Under the pieces are notes generated by a model. It was not told the DNA's origin and did not search any database. It saw only the letters and a list, made by a program, of their open reading frames with translations. A program made the translations under genes and the position numbers. A stretch of DNA of 64,000 nt from Agromyces archimandritae (lineage in GTDB: Bacteria > Actinomycetota > Actinomycetes > Actinomycetales > Microbacteriaceae): contig NZ_CP071696.1 of NCBI RefSeq assembly GCF_018024495.1, positions 124,001 to 188,000 of the forward strand. Reading direction: 5' to 3'. Positions 34,059 to 43,612 of the stretch are shown in pieces (positions within the stretch are counted from its first letter, which is position 1; every line of letters starts with the position of its first letter).

Positions 34059-34236
34059 GCAAATCGAGCTTGAGCGCAGTGATGGCGGCGTTGCGGCTCG
34101 ACGCCGTCGCGAGGACCTGCCTTGTCATCTCGTCCCAGTCACGGGATCTGGTCTGCGCGCGGAACCGGCCCTTGCCGAGGTCCACCGTGTTGATGGCACC
34201 GTACGTGCCGATCGACAGCCGAGGTCTGCCAGCCAT
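34059..34236 (-). pseudogene. Site-specific integrase, N-terminal remnant
   Basis: The first 59 residues (MAGRPRLSIGTYGAINTVDL, then GKGRFRAQTRSRDWDEMTRQ and SSRNAAITALKLDL) read like the Arm-DNA-binding N-terminus of an actinophage-type tyrosine integrase. The core-binding and catalytic domains (R...HxxR...Y) are missing; the ham promoter follows within about 60 bp. Its ATG overlaps the excisionase-like stop as TAATG, the usual arrangement in such elements. The element can no longer integrate or excise by itself. Confidence 0.75.
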
Positions 34237-34469
34237 TAGCCTTCACCCCCACCGACCGTGACGGCTTTGGGTTCATGCAGGCTATCGAGCCAGCGGATGA
34301 CGTCGGAAACCCGGTACCGCATCTCGCGGCCGACACGCATGCCGGTCGGCCCTCGCCCGTCGGTGCGCAGGTCGTAGATCGCCTGCACGTGCACGCCGAG
34401 GTACTCGGCGAGCTCGCTCTTGGTCAACATCGGCTCGAGGCCGAGCCTGGAGAGGTGTTCGCTGTTCAT
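34236..34469 (-). CDS. Excisionase-like helix-turn-helix protein
   Basis: From ATG 34469 (MNSEHLSRLGLEPMLTKSEL) it is a 77-residue protein. The winged-helix pattern LTKSELAEYLGVHVQAIYDL, then GPTGMRVGREMRYRVSDVIR, is typical of MerR/Xis-type DNA-binding proteins that sit just before integrase genes. It is intact although the integrase is not. An earlier in-frame start at 34589 is possible. Direct coupling to the integrase start is shown by the TAATG overlap. Confidence 0.78.
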   Translation of the reverse strand: MNSEHLSRLGLEPMLTKSELAEYLGVHVQAIYDLRTDGRGPTGMRVGREMRYRVSDVIRWLDSLHEPKAVTVGGGEG

Positions 34470-34638
34470 GCCACGAAGGTGTTCGAGGGGAACCCAGCTT
34501 CTCCCAACCGGGTCGACCACCATCCCCCGCAGTTCCGCGAAACGGCGTGAACGAACGAATAAACGTTGAATAAACGTGAACGACATCAAGTCCTTGCCAA
34601 TGGTTGTGGCAAGAAATCCTGATCAGGTCGATTTCCAG

Positions 34639-34712
34639 TAGGGCGGACGGGACTTGAACCCGTGACCGATGGATTATGAGTCCACTGCTCTGACCGGCTG
34701 AGCTACCGCCCC
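34639..34712 (-). tRNA. tRNA with anticodon CAT (elongator Met or Ile2)
   Basis: The cloverleaf is complete: GGGGCGG with CCGCCCT, a GCTC/GAGC D-stem, the anticodon loop CTCATAA on a GTGGA/TCCAT stem, and the T-arm ACGGG-TTCAAGT-CCCGT. CCA is not encoded. Met and lysidine-modified Ile2 cannot be separated by eye. The 3' end faces the integrase/excisionase remnant, so this tRNA was probably the attachment site. No duplicate of its 3' end was found at the far side of the island. Confidence 0.92.
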
Positions 34713-34719
34713 TGAACGC

Positions 34720-35967
34720 CTACTCCGGCAGGGATGCCGGGGCCGCGTCGGTGACCGGGTCGACCACCGGTTCCCCACGATACAGGCTCTCGAACGTCGA
34801 AATCGTGCGCTGGATGTCGTGTGCGGCGATGAGACGGATCGAGCCCTCTTTGAGCGCCCGGTACTCCTCCGGGGATGCTTCGAGGACCCGGCGGAGCTTC
34901 GCGGCGAGGTCTTCGGCGCTTCCCGGTTCGAAGAGGAAGCCGTTCTCGCCGTCGTGCACGAGATGCGGCAACGCCATGGCGTCGGCGGCGACGACCGGCA
35001 GCGCGGAGGCCATGGCCTCCATCGTGACGATCGATTGCAGTTCGGCGATCGAGGGCATCGCGAGCACGGAGGCCCGGTGGTAGGCGTCGCGCAGCTGCTC
35101 GTCGGTGACGTAGCCCGTGAAGGTCACGCGGTCGGCGATGCCGAGTTCGGCCGCGAGGTTCTGCAGGTTCTTCAGCTGGTCGCCGCCGCCGACGACCTCG
35201 AGGGTGGCGTGGAGCGAGGCCGGCAGCAGTTTCAGTGCCTTCAGGAGGACGTCGATCTGCTTCTCGCCCGTGACGCGGCCGACGAAGATGATGCGGTTGC
35301 CGGTGCGCGGCTCCCAATCGGGCCGGTAGTTGGCCGCATCGATGCCGCAGGAGATCGCGTGCACCTCCGACAGCCCCGTGTACTTCTCGAGGAACTCGGC
35401 GGCCCGCTTCGTGGGCGTCGTCACGGCCTCGGCGCGGCCGAAGGTGCGGCGCGCGGCCTTCCAGGCGAGGCCCACGGCCCAGTCCTGCCAGGCCTTCGGG
35501 ATGAGGGTGAACTCGAGCATGTTCTCAGGCATGAAGTGATTCGTGCCGATGACGCGGATCCCGCGCTTCTCGGCCTCGATCGACAGGCCGCGGCCGACGA
35601 CGATGTGCGACTGGAAGTGCACGACGTCGGGCTTCACCTCGTCGATGATGCGCGCCGAGTTCTGCTTGATGCGCCACGGCAGGGCGAAGCGCAGCCAGTC
35701 GTGCGGGTACCAGCGCCAGCTGTAGAGGCGGTGCGCGGTGATCTCCTGCCCCTCGTGCACCTCCTTCCAGGTGCCGTGCTTGCCGCTGGCCGCCGGCGCG
35801 ATGACGTGCACGTCGTGGCCGCGTTCGGCGAGGCCGGCTGCGAGGCGTTCGGCGAAGCGGGCGGCTCCGTTCACGTTCGGGGCGAAGGTATCGGCGCCGA
35901 TCAGGACGCGCAGCGGCCGCTTGGCAGAGCCGGGATCGCCGGCCTTGACACCGGAAGAGTCAGACAC
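34720..35967 (-). CDS. GT4-family glycosyltransferase
   Basis: A 415-residue GT-B glycosyltransferase. The N-terminal Rossmann half starts with RVLIGADTFAPNVNGAARFA and the nucleotide-sugar half has IIFVGRVTGEKQIDVLL and the acidic motif region SIAELQSIVTMEAMASALPV. Its N-terminus resembles actinobacterial mannosyl- or glucosyl-transferases acting on lipid acceptors (PimB/MgtA-like); the acceptor is not evident. The start GTG 35967 (VSDSSGVKAG) has GAGGA about 9 nt upstream. There is no signal peptide; it is probably a peripheral enzyme at the inner membrane face. Confidence 0.88.
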   Translation of the reverse strand: MSDSSGVKAGDPGSAKRPLRVLIGADTFAPNVNGAARFAERLAAGLAERGHDVHVIAPAASGKHGTWKEVHEGQEITAHRLYSWRWYPHDWLRFALPWRIKQNSARIIDEVKPDVVHFQSHIVVGRGLSIEAEKRGIRVIGTNHFMPENMLEFTLIPKAWQDWAVGLAWKAARRTFGRAEAVTTPTKRAAEFLEKYTGLSEVHAISCGIDAANYRPDWEPRTGNRIIFVGRVTGEKQIDVLLKALKLLPASLHATLEVVGGGDQLKNLQNLAAELGIADRVTFTGYVTDEQLRDAYHRASVLAMPSIAELQSIVTMEAMASALPVVAADAMALPHLVHDGENGFLFEPGSAEDLAAKLRRVLEASPEEYRALKEGSIRLIAAHDIQRTISTFESLYRGEPVVDPVTDAAPASLPE

Positions 35968-36160
35968 GTGGTGTGGGTTCCTCACAGTTCGTGGGGCGGA
36001 TGCTCGCTCCGCCGGGCCGTGCCGCAGGTGGATTCGGGTGTGCGAGCACTGCCGCATAGTCTAGCGAGCCGCCCTGGTCCCGCGATCGAGGGGCGTGCCC
36101 GGGCGCGTCGCGGGCCGCCGCCGGGCGCCTCGCGGCATCCACTGCGGGGTATGGATGCCG

Positions 36161-37078
36161 TCAGAGCCGCGTCTGCGGGTGGTGCCGCGACAGCATGAAG
36201 ACGCCCCACACCGCGACGATGCCGGAGACGATGAACACCGGGATCGCCCAGCCCGGCGCCTGCGCCGCCTCGCCGAGCACGATCGTGCCGATGGCGACGG
36301 CGACCATGGGGTCGACGACGGTGAGGCCGGCGATCACGAGATCCGGCGGGCCGGAGGCGTAGGCGTTCTGCACGAAGTACGCGCCGAGGCCCGTTGCGGC
36401 CAGCAGCGCCACGACGCAGACGATCGTCAGCCATTCGAACTCGCCCTGCTGCACGCGGCCGAGCACCACCTTCGCGAGCGTCGCGACGAAGCCGTAGACG
36501 ACCCCGGCGCCGAGCACGTAGAACAGGGCCCGCATGCGATGCCGAAGCGCGGCGAAGGCGATGCCGAGCACGCCGAGGACGACGGCGAGGACGATGAGGA
36601 TCGTCACGAGGTCGTCGTCGGTGACCGGCCGGTCGGTGGCCGTGAACGCGGCCACGCCGACGAAGAGGAACACGCCGCCGACGCACATCACGATCGCGAT
36701 GACGGAGAGGCGGTTCAGGCGCACATGGTTCACCCGCGAGTTCAGCACCGCCGTGATGACGAGGGCGATGACGCCGAGCGGCTGCACGACGATGATCGGC
36801 GAGAAGTACAGGCTCGACAGCTGGAACACGACCGCGAGACCGAGCATGAGGGTGCCCACGACCCACGAAGGGCGTGCGAGCAGCAGCAGCAGCTGCCTGG
36901 GGCTCAGACCCTTGCCGATCGAGTCGACGGTGCGCGCCTCGACCTTCGCGACGCCGCGGTGCTGGAACTGGGCGCCGAGCGAGAGGAACACCGCGCCCAC
37001 GAGCGCGATCGGAATGCCGATGAACTGCCGGGGATCGAGCTGGGCGATCTCGGTCGCGACGGCGAGGTCGGAATGCAC
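36161..37078 (-). CDS. DMT/EamA-type membrane transporter
   Basis: A 305-residue protein with nine or ten transmembrane helices, from IGIPIALVGAVFLSLGAQF to AIPVFIVSGIVAVWGVFML. Two repeats of five helices with small conserved Gly/Pro turns (GLTVVDPMVAVAIG in the second) suit the drug/metabolite transporter superfamily. The substrate is unknown. The GTG 37078 start is supported by TACTGT exactly 6 nt upstream. It is divergent from def across 40 bp. Confidence 0.8.
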   Translation of the reverse strand: MHSDLAVATEIAQLDPRQFIGIPIALVGAVFLSLGAQFQHRGVAKVEARTVDSIGKGLSPRQLLLLLARPSWVVGTLMLGLAVVFQLSSLYFSPIIVVQPLGVIALVITAVLNSRVNHVRLNRLSVIAIVMCVGGVFLFVGVAAFTATDRPVTDDDLVTILIVLAVVLGVLGIAFAALRHRMRALFYVLGAGVVYGFVATLAKVVLGRVQQGEFEWLTIVCVVALLAATGLGAYFVQNAYASGPPDLVIAGLTVVDPMVAVAIGTIVLGEAAQAPGWAIPVFIVSGIVAVWGVFMLSRHHPQTRL

Positions 37079-37084
37079 CTTCCG

Positions 37085-37112
37085 ACAGTACCCGTTCCGC
37101 CCCCGATATCCT
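37085..37112. promoter_or_regulatory. Divergent leaderless promoters (transporter / def)
   Basis: TACTGT on the minus strand (37085-37090) lies 6 nt before GTG 37078. TATCCT on the plus strand (37107-37112) lies 6 nt before ATG 37119. Confidence 0.55.
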
Positions 37113-37118
37113 TGCCGA

Positions 37119-37685
37119 ATGGCCGTCCTCCCCATCCGCATCAGCGGAGACCCCGTGCTGCACGCCCCCGCCTCGGATATCGAGGAGATCGACGACGAGC
37201 TCCGCACCCTCGTCGCCGACATGTTCGAGACGATGGATGCCGCACCCGGCGTGGGCCTGGCCGGACCGCAGGTGGGGGTGCCGCTGCGTCTCTTCGTGTT
37301 CGGCTGGACGGATGACGACGGCCGCGAATGGCGCGACGTCGCGATCAACCCCGAGCTGTGGATCACACCGGTGCCGCCCGGGCTGCCCGATCCCGACACC
37401 GAGTCGGAGGGCTGCCTGTCGTTCCCCGGCGAGCGGTTCGGGCTGCGCCGCGCCGAGCGGGCAACGCTGCGGGCCGTGGGCCTCGACGGGGTCGGCTACG
37501 AGATCGTCGCCGAGGGCTGGCTCGCCCGCATCTTCCAGCACGAGTACGACCATCTCGACGGCGTGCTGTACCTCGACCGCCTCGACGACGACGATCAGCG
37601 CCTCGTGCACAAGATCGCGAAGAAGGCCGGATGGGGCAAGCCCGGCAAGAGCTGGCTGCCCGGGGTGGATCGCCTGGAGGGCTGA
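37119..37685 (+). CDS. def: Peptide deformylase
   Basis: Def removes the formyl group from nascent proteins before methionine aminopeptidase acts. It is 188 residues with all three signature motifs: GVGLAGPQVG, EGCLSFPG (Cys99, metal ligand) and HEYDH (His141, Glu142, His145). The C-terminal tail (KKAGWGKPGKSWLPG) is typical of actinobacterial forms. It is expressed from a leaderless promoter, TATCCT, 6 nt before its ATG. Confidence 0.97.
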   Translation: MAVLPIRISGDPVLHAPASDIEEIDDELRTLVADMFETMDAAPGVGLAGPQVGVPLRLFVFGWTDDDGREWRDVAINPELWITPVPPGLPDPDTESEGCLSFPGERFGLRRAERATLRAVGLDGVGYEIVAEGWLARIFQHEYDHLDGVLYLDRLDDDDQRLVHKIAKKAGWGKPGKSWLPGVDRLEG

Positions 37686-37724
37686 GCGGGCCGGTCCGGC
37701 TCCGGGCACCCAACAGCATGACGG

Positions 37725-37743
37725 TTATGTTAGCCTACCCTCA
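37725..37743 (+). promoter_or_regulatory. IdeR/DtxR iron box
   Basis: TTATGTTAGCCTACCCTCA matches the consensus TTAGGTTAGCCTAACCTAA at 16 of 19 positions. It lies about 90 bp before the siderophore-interacting protein gene, which should therefore be repressed when iron is sufficient. Confidence 0.8.
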
Positions 37744-37831
37744 CTTCCGTCTCGAAGCCGTGGCGGTATCCCCTCGCAGCCCCGCTCACGCATCCCGGGC
37801 GGCGGCAGCCATGCCCGATGAAGGAGTCCCG

Positions 37832-38683
37832 ATGGCCCATGCCGCCGGCACCGCGCCCGTAGCGGGCCACACCCACGTTCCCATCCGTATCCGCGAGCTG
37901 CAGATCCTCGGCCGCAGCTACGTCACCCCCCGCATGGTGCGGCTGACGCTCGGCGGCCCCGGCATCGCCGGATTCGAGTCGCACACGCCCGACGAACACG
38001 TCAAGATCGTCTTCCCCGACGCCGCGACGGGTCGGACCCGGGCGCCAGAGCCCGACGGCGACCACCTCGACTGGCCGCGGCCGTTCCCGCCGACGCGCGA
38101 GTACACGGTGCGGCGCTTCGACGAGGCCGCCGGCGAGGTCGACTTCGACTTCGTCGTGCACGACGGCGGGCTCGCATCGGAGTGGGCGCAGGCCGCCGAA
38201 CTCGGCAGCTCGATCTGGATCGCCGGGCCGCGGCCGGGGCCCGTCATCACGCCCGAGTTCGGCTTCCAGGTTCTCCTCGGCGACGAGACCGCACTGCCGG
38301 CCATCGCCCGCAGGCTCGAAGAGCTGCCCGCCGACGCCCGCGGCATCGCAGCTATCGAGATCGCCGACGACGACGAGCGGCAGGACGTCCGCGTGCCCGA
38401 CGGCGTCGAACTGCACTGGCTTTCGCGGCACGGCCGCCCGGCCGGGTCGACGAGCCTGCTCGGCGACTTCGTCGCGGGCATCCGCCTGCCCGACGACGTC
38501 TGGAGCTACGTCTTCGCCTACGCCGAGGCCGGCTGCATCAAGCCCGTGCGCAGGTGGGCGCGCTCGAACGGGATCGGCAAGGCCCAATCCGACATCGGCG
38601 GCTACTGGAAGCTCGGGCGCACCAACTCGGTGCAGGACCAGGCGGGCATGATCCGGCGCGTGCGCATGGCTCTGCACCACTGA
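37832..38683 (+). CDS. Siderophore-interacting protein (ferric-siderophore reductase)
   Basis: A 283-residue cytoplasmic flavoprotein of the SIP/ViuB family, which reduces ferric siderophores to release iron. The FAD-binding motif is REYTVRRFD, followed by DFDFVVHDGGLASEWAQ (the H-G-G pattern), GPRPGPV, and the NAD(P)H region FQVLLGDETALPAIARRL. The C-terminal GYWKLGR is characteristic. The start ATG 37832 has AAGGAG 5 nt upstream. An IdeR box upstream ties it to iron limitation. No siderophore transporter is nearby. Confidence 0.93.
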   Translation: MAHAAGTAPVAGHTHVPIRIRELQILGRSYVTPRMVRLTLGGPGIAGFESHTPDEHVKIVFPDAATGRTRAPEPDGDHLDWPRPFPPTREYTVRRFDEAAGEVDFDFVVHDGGLASEWAQAAELGSSIWIAGPRPGPVITPEFGFQVLLGDETALPAIARRLEELPADARGIAAIEIADDDERQDVRVPDGVELHWLSRHGRPAGSTSLLGDFVAGIRLPDDVWSYVFAYAEAGCIKPVRRWARSNGIGKAQSDIGGYWKLGRTNSVQDQAGMIRRVRMALHH

Positions 38684-38748
38684 TCGCAGCCAGATCCATC
38701 GGCCCGCAACCAACGCCGACGGCAATCGGTCTATAGGCCTGGCAATCA

Positions 38749-38792
38749 ACGCGAACGCCCCGCTCCAGCATCGTGGAGCGGGGCGTTCGCGT
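38749..38792. terminator. Strong 19-bp hairpin terminator
   Basis: A perfect 19-bp stem (38749-38767 with 38774-38792) with loop GCATCG, between the siderophore-interacting gene and tRNA-Asn. It probably stops transcription from both sides. Confidence 0.75.
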
Positions 38793-38804
38793 CGTGGAAC
38801 TCGG

Positions 38805-38877
38805 CTCCCCCACTTGGACTCGAACCAAGAACCTGCCGGTTAACAGCCGGCTGCTCTGCCAATTGAGCTATGGAGGA
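38805..38877 (-). tRNA. tRNA-Asn (anticodon GTT)
   Basis: TCCTCCA pairs with TGGGGGA, the discriminator is G, the anticodon loop CTGTTAA lies on a CCGG stem, and the T-arm is CTTGG-TTCGAGT-CCAAG. CCA is not encoded. Confidence 0.95.
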
Positions 38878-38986
38878 TCGCTTTTGCAGCAGAGGCCACT
38901 CTAGCAAACTGCGGCGCGCTCTCCCAATCGAGGTCGGCTCAGCTCTCGCCGCGGCTACCCGCCGCGACGCGGCTACCCGGCGCGGC

Positions 38987-39996
38987 TCAGTAGCCGGCCG
39001 CCGGATCCACGACGCCGAGGAAGCCGCCCTCCCCCAGGAAGGCGCGTACATTCGCCTCCACGCGGGCCGCGAGCAGCGGACGCACCATCTCCTCGGTGTC
39101 GGCGACGTGCGGCGTCACGATGACGTTCGGGGCCGACCACAGCGGATGCCCGTCCGGCAGCGGCTCCGGGTCGGTCACGTCGACGCCGGCACCGGCGATC
39201 TCGCCCGCGGTCAGCGCATCCACGAGCGCGTCGGTGTCCACCAGTCCGCCGCGGGCGATGTTCACGAGCACCGCACCGGCCGGCATCGCACGGAACTCCT
39301 CGACGCCGATGAGCTTCGAGGTGCCCGAGGTCAGGGCCGCGGCGACGAAGACGACGTCGGCCTCCGGCAGCACCTCGCCCAGGCGGTCGCTCGTCACCGT
39401 GCGCTCGGCGCCCGGAACGGGCTCGGGGCTGCGGCGGACGATCGTCGCATGCGTGCCGAAGGGCTCGAGCAGGCGCAGCAGTTCGAGGGCGATGCCGCCG
39501 GCACCGAGGATCACGACACGCAGGCCGAAGAGGGAGCGACCGTCTTCGCGACCCTCCCAGTGCTTGACGGCGAGCCGGCGCGGCAGCAGCCGGAGCGAGG
39601 CGAGGGCGAGCATCAGGGCGTGCTCGGCGACCGGCTGCGCGTAGGCGCCCTTCGCGCTCGTCCACACCCGCGACGCACCGGCGTTCGCCGCGAGCAGCGG
39701 GGCGAAGGCATCCACACCCGCCCACGGCAGCTGCACCCACCCGATGCGGGGGTGCCCGTCGAGCACCCGCTGCAGCTCGTCCGGGTGCTTCGAGGAGAGC
39801 CACACGAGCCCACGCGTGTCATCGCCGAGCGGGGCGACCGTGCCGCCGGCCGACTCGATCGCCCGCACGAACGCCTCCTCCGGCTCCGGCAGGACCGCGA
39901 TCGGGCCCGGCTCCGGGCGGGCGCCTTCGGGCGGGGTCCACGCCGGCACGGCGAGCACGGCGGCATGCTGGGCGGTCGGGCTCGCGGCGTCGGATG

Positions 39997-40000
<4 letters not shown>
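38987..40000 (-). CDS. D-isomer-specific 2-hydroxyacid dehydrogenase
   Basis: A 337-residue NAD(P)-dependent oxidoreductase of the D-2-hydroxyacid dehydrogenase family. The Rossmann motif is VVILGAGGIALELLR. NIARGGLVDTDALVDAL carries the catalytic Arg region, DVTDPEPLPDGHPLW the Glu region, and VIVTPHVADT the catalytic His. Substrate unknown. The start GTG 40000 overlaps the stop of the ABC ATPase gene (GTGA), so it is coupled to the peptide transporter operon, an unusual partner that may process an imported compound. Confidence 0.88.
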
Positions 40001-40857
<857 letters not shown>

Positions 40858-40858
40858 G

Positions 40859-42547
40859 TCACTTCCCCTCCCGAAGTCGCCGGAGCTCCTCCCGTCGCTT
40901 CTCCTGCTCGACGGGGTCGGGCACCGGCAGCGAGGCCAGCAGGCGCTTCGTGTACGGTTCGCGCGGCGAACCGAGCACCTCCGCGCCTGTGCCCTCTTCA
41001 ACGAGTGTGCCACGATGCAGCACCGCGATGCGATCGGACAGCAGATCCACCACCGCCAGATCGTGGCTGATGAACAGCGCCGCGAAGCCGAACTCCCGCT
41101 GCAGTTCGCTGAAGAGCTCCAGCACGCGTGCCTGCACCGAGACGTCCAGGGCGCTCGTCGGCTCGTCGGCGATGAGCAGTTCCGGCTGCAGCGCGAGGGC
41201 GCGGGCGAGGCTCGCGCGCTGCCGCTGACCGCCCGAGAGCTCGTGCGGGTAGCGGTCGCCGTACGAGCGGGGCAGCTGCACCGCTTCGAGCAGCTCGTTC
41301 ACACGCTGCCGGGCGTCGGCGGCGCTTTCGGCACGGCCGTGGATGACGAAGGGCTCGGCGACGCATTCCGCGATCGACAGCAGCGGGTTGAAGCTCGACG
41401 CCGGATCCTGGAACACGAATCCGATGCGGTGCCGCAGGCGCTTGAAGTCGCGCTCGCGGACCCCGTTCATCTCCATCCCGAGCACCTCGAGCGAGCCTCC
41501 GGTGACCTTCGTCAGCCCGGCGATGGCCCGGCCGATGGTCGTCTTGCCGGAACCCGACTCCCCGACGAGGCCGAGGACCTCCCCGGGGCGGATCGCGAAG
41601 TCGACGCCGTCGACCGCACGGAAACCCGCCCGGCCGAACCGGCCAGGGTACTCGATGGAGAGACCCTGCGCGCGGACGACCGGAGTCGTGTCCGCCCAGT
41701 CGTCGCCGCGGCCCGACGCTCGCGCCTCGGCGCTCGCCCGCCCGTGTCCGACGTACGGCACTGCTGCGAGAAGCGCCTTCGTGTACTCCTCCTGCGGGGC
41801 ACTGAAGAGCGCCTCGACATCGGCCTCCTCGACGAGCTCGCCCTGGTACATGACGGCGACGCGATCGGCGAGGTCGGCGACGACGCCCATGTTGTGGGTG
41901 ATGAGCACGATCGCCGTGCCGAACTCGTCGCGGCAGCGGCGGAGCAGGTCGAGGATCTCGGCCTGCACCGTCACGTCGAGGGCCGTCGTCGGCTCGTCGG
42001 CGACGATGAGGCCCGGGTCGAGCACGAGCGCCATCGCGATGACGACGCGCTGCTTCTGCCCGCCCGAGAACTGGTGCGGGTAGTAGTCGATGCGACGCTC
42101 CGGCTCGGGGATGCCGACCCTGCGGAGCATCTCGATCGCCTTGGCGCGGGCCTCCTTCTTGGAGACCTTGCCGTGGGCGCGGATGCCCTCCATAATCTGC
42201 CAGCCGACCGTGTAGACGGGGTTCAGCGCCGTCGAGGGCTCCTGGAACACCATCGCGACGTCGGTGCCGCGCACCTGCCGCAGACGCTTCTTCGGAAGCG
42301 ACACGATGTCGTGCTCGCCCGTGCCCTCGCGGTTGCTGAGGATCACGGCGCCCGAGGCGGTCGCCGTCTCGGGCAGCAGCCCGAGGATGGTCTTGGCCGT
42401 CACGGTCTTGCCGCTGCCGGACTCGCCGACGATCGCGAGGACCTCGCCGCGGGCGACCGACAGGCTCACGCCGTCGACGGCCTTGACCGGCCCGGCGTCG
42501 GTCGCGAACGAGACGCCGAGGTTCCGGATCTCCACCACATTGCTCAT
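40859..42547 (-). CDS. Dipeptide/oligopeptide ABC transporter, fused double ATPase
   Basis: A 562-residue protein with two ATPase domains, equivalent to fused DppD and DppF. Domain 1 has [31 protein letters not shown] and [12 protein letters not shown]; domain 2 has [33 protein letters not shown] and [12 protein letters not shown]. Each ends with the peptide-type C-terminal extension ([25 protein letters not shown]). Its ATG overlaps the upstream permease stop (ATGA). It powers import through the two permeases encoded upstream. Confidence 0.95.
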   Translation of the reverse strand: MSNVVEIRNLGVSFATDAGPVKAVDGVSLSVARGEVLAIVGESGSGKTVTAKTILGLLPETATASGAVILSNREGTGEHDIVSLPKKRLRQVRGTDVAMVFQEPSTALNPVYTVGWQIMEGIRAHGKVSKKEARAKAIEMLRRVGIPEPERRIDYYPHQFSGGQKQRVVIAMALVLDPGLIVADEPTTALDVTVQAEILDLLRRCRDEFGTAIVLITHNMGVVADLADRVAVMYQGELVEEADVEALFSAPQEEYTKALLAAVPYVGHGRASAEARASGRGDDWADTTPVVRAQGLSIEYPGRFGRAGFRAVDGVDFAIRPGEVLGLVGESGSGKTTIGRAIAGLTKVTGGSLEVLGMEMNGVRERDFKRLRHRIGFVFQDPASSFNPLLSIAECVAEPFVIHGRAESAADARQRVNELLEAVQLPRSYGDRYPHELSGGQRQRASLARALALQPELLIADEPTSALDVSVQARVLELFSELQREFGFAALFISHDLAVVDLLSDRIAVLHRGTLVEEGTGAEVLGSPREPYTKRLLASLPVPDPVEQEKRREELRRLREGK

Positions 42548-43611
42548 CGCTTGACCTCGATCCCATCGTCGCCGAACGTCTCGCCGCTCTCGAGCCCGTC
42601 GACCCCGCCGGGGCCGGCCTCGAGCGTGCCGCCGGGCACGACCGAGGTCTCGGCGACCGTGCCGGAGGCCTGGGCCACCCGGCGGCGGCTGCGGAGACGC
42701 GGATCGGCCAGGTCGTTCAGGCTCTCGCCGACGAGGGTGATGCCGAGGACGACGAGCACGATCGCCACGCCGGGGAAGACCGCCGTCCACCAGATGCCGC
42801 TCGACACGTCGGAAAGCGCCTTGTTCAGGTCGTAGCCCCATTCGGCGGCCGCGGTCGGCTCGATGCCGAAGCCGAGGAAGCCGAGGCCGGCCAGGGTGAG
42901 GATCGCCTCCGAGGAGTTCAGCGTGAAGATGAGCGGAAGGGTGCGGGTCGCGTTCCGCAGCACGTGCCGGAACATGATTCGCCCGTTCGAGGCGCCGAGC
43001 ACCTTCGCGGCCTCCACGTACGCCTCGGCCTTGATGCGGACCGTCTCGGCGCGGATGACGCGGAAGTACTGCGGGATGAAGACGACCGTGATCGAGATCG
43101 CGGCGGCGAAGATGCCGGCCCACAGGCTCGACTGGCCGCCGGAGATCACGATCGACATGACGATCGCGAGCAGCAGGCTCGGGAAGGCGTAGATCGCGTC
43201 GCAGACGACGACGAGCACCCGGTCGATCCACCCGCCGAGGTACCCCGAGACGAGCCCGAGGAACACACCGAGGAAGATCGAGAGCACGACGGCGATGACG
43301 ATCACGAAGAGCGCCGTCTGGGCGCCCCAGATCACGCGCGAGAGCACGTCGAAGCCGCCGACCGTGGTTCCGAGGAGGTGCTCGCCGCCGGGCGGCTGCT
43401 GCGCGCCGAAGGCCACCCCGTCGGCGCGGAGCTGGTTGTAGCCGTACGGGGCGAGGACGGGTGCGAGGACGGCGACGAGGATGAAAACGCCGGTGATCAC
43501 GAGGCCCGTGACGAGCATCCCGCGCTGCAGACCCATGGACTGGCGCAGCTGGTGGACGACGGGCAGCCGCGACCACAGCGACGGCTTGCGGAGGGCGAGG
43601 GTCTCGCTCAT
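42544..43611 (-). CDS. Peptide ABC transporter permease (DppC type)
   Basis: A 355-residue inner-membrane subunit with about six helices. The N-terminal part has the OppC pattern (APYGYNQLRADG, then GEHLLGTTVGGFDVLSRVIW). The EAA coupling loop is EAAKVLGASNGRIMFRHVLR. The C-terminal 40 residues are an acidic Gly-rich tail not usual in the family. It overlaps the ATPase gene by 4 nt and follows the DppB-type permease by 1 nt. Confidence 0.94.
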   Translation of the reverse strand: MSETLALRKPSLWSRLPVVHQLRQSMGLQRGMLVTGLVITGVFILVAVLAPVLAPYGYNQLRADGVAFGAQQPPGGEHLLGTTVGGFDVLSRVIWGAQTALFVIVIAVVLSIFLGVFLGLVSGYLGGWIDRVLVVVCDAIYAFPSLLLAIVMSIVISGGQSSLWAGIFAAAISITVVFIPQYFRVIRAETVRIKAEAYVEAAKVLGASNGRIMFRHVLRNATRTLPLIFTLNSSEAILTLAGLGFLGFGIEPTAAAEWGYDLNKALSDVSSGIWWTAVFPGVAIVLVVLGITLVGESLNDLADPRLRSRRRVAQASGTVAETSVVPGGTLEAGPGGVDGLESGETFGDDGIEVKR

Positions 43612-43612
43612 G

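Noticed and set aside
33064..34236. One continuous 390-codon frame joining the integrase start to HamA
   Set aside because: The middle part (about 34000 to 33910) has no protein character, a promoter-like -10 lies inside it, and the two ends belong to unrelated families. The shared frame is chance.
35968..36160. Small gene or RNA between the glycosyltransferase and the DMT transporter
   Set aside because: No start with ribosome site, no -10 at the usual spacing and no clear hairpin; I see nothing supportable there.
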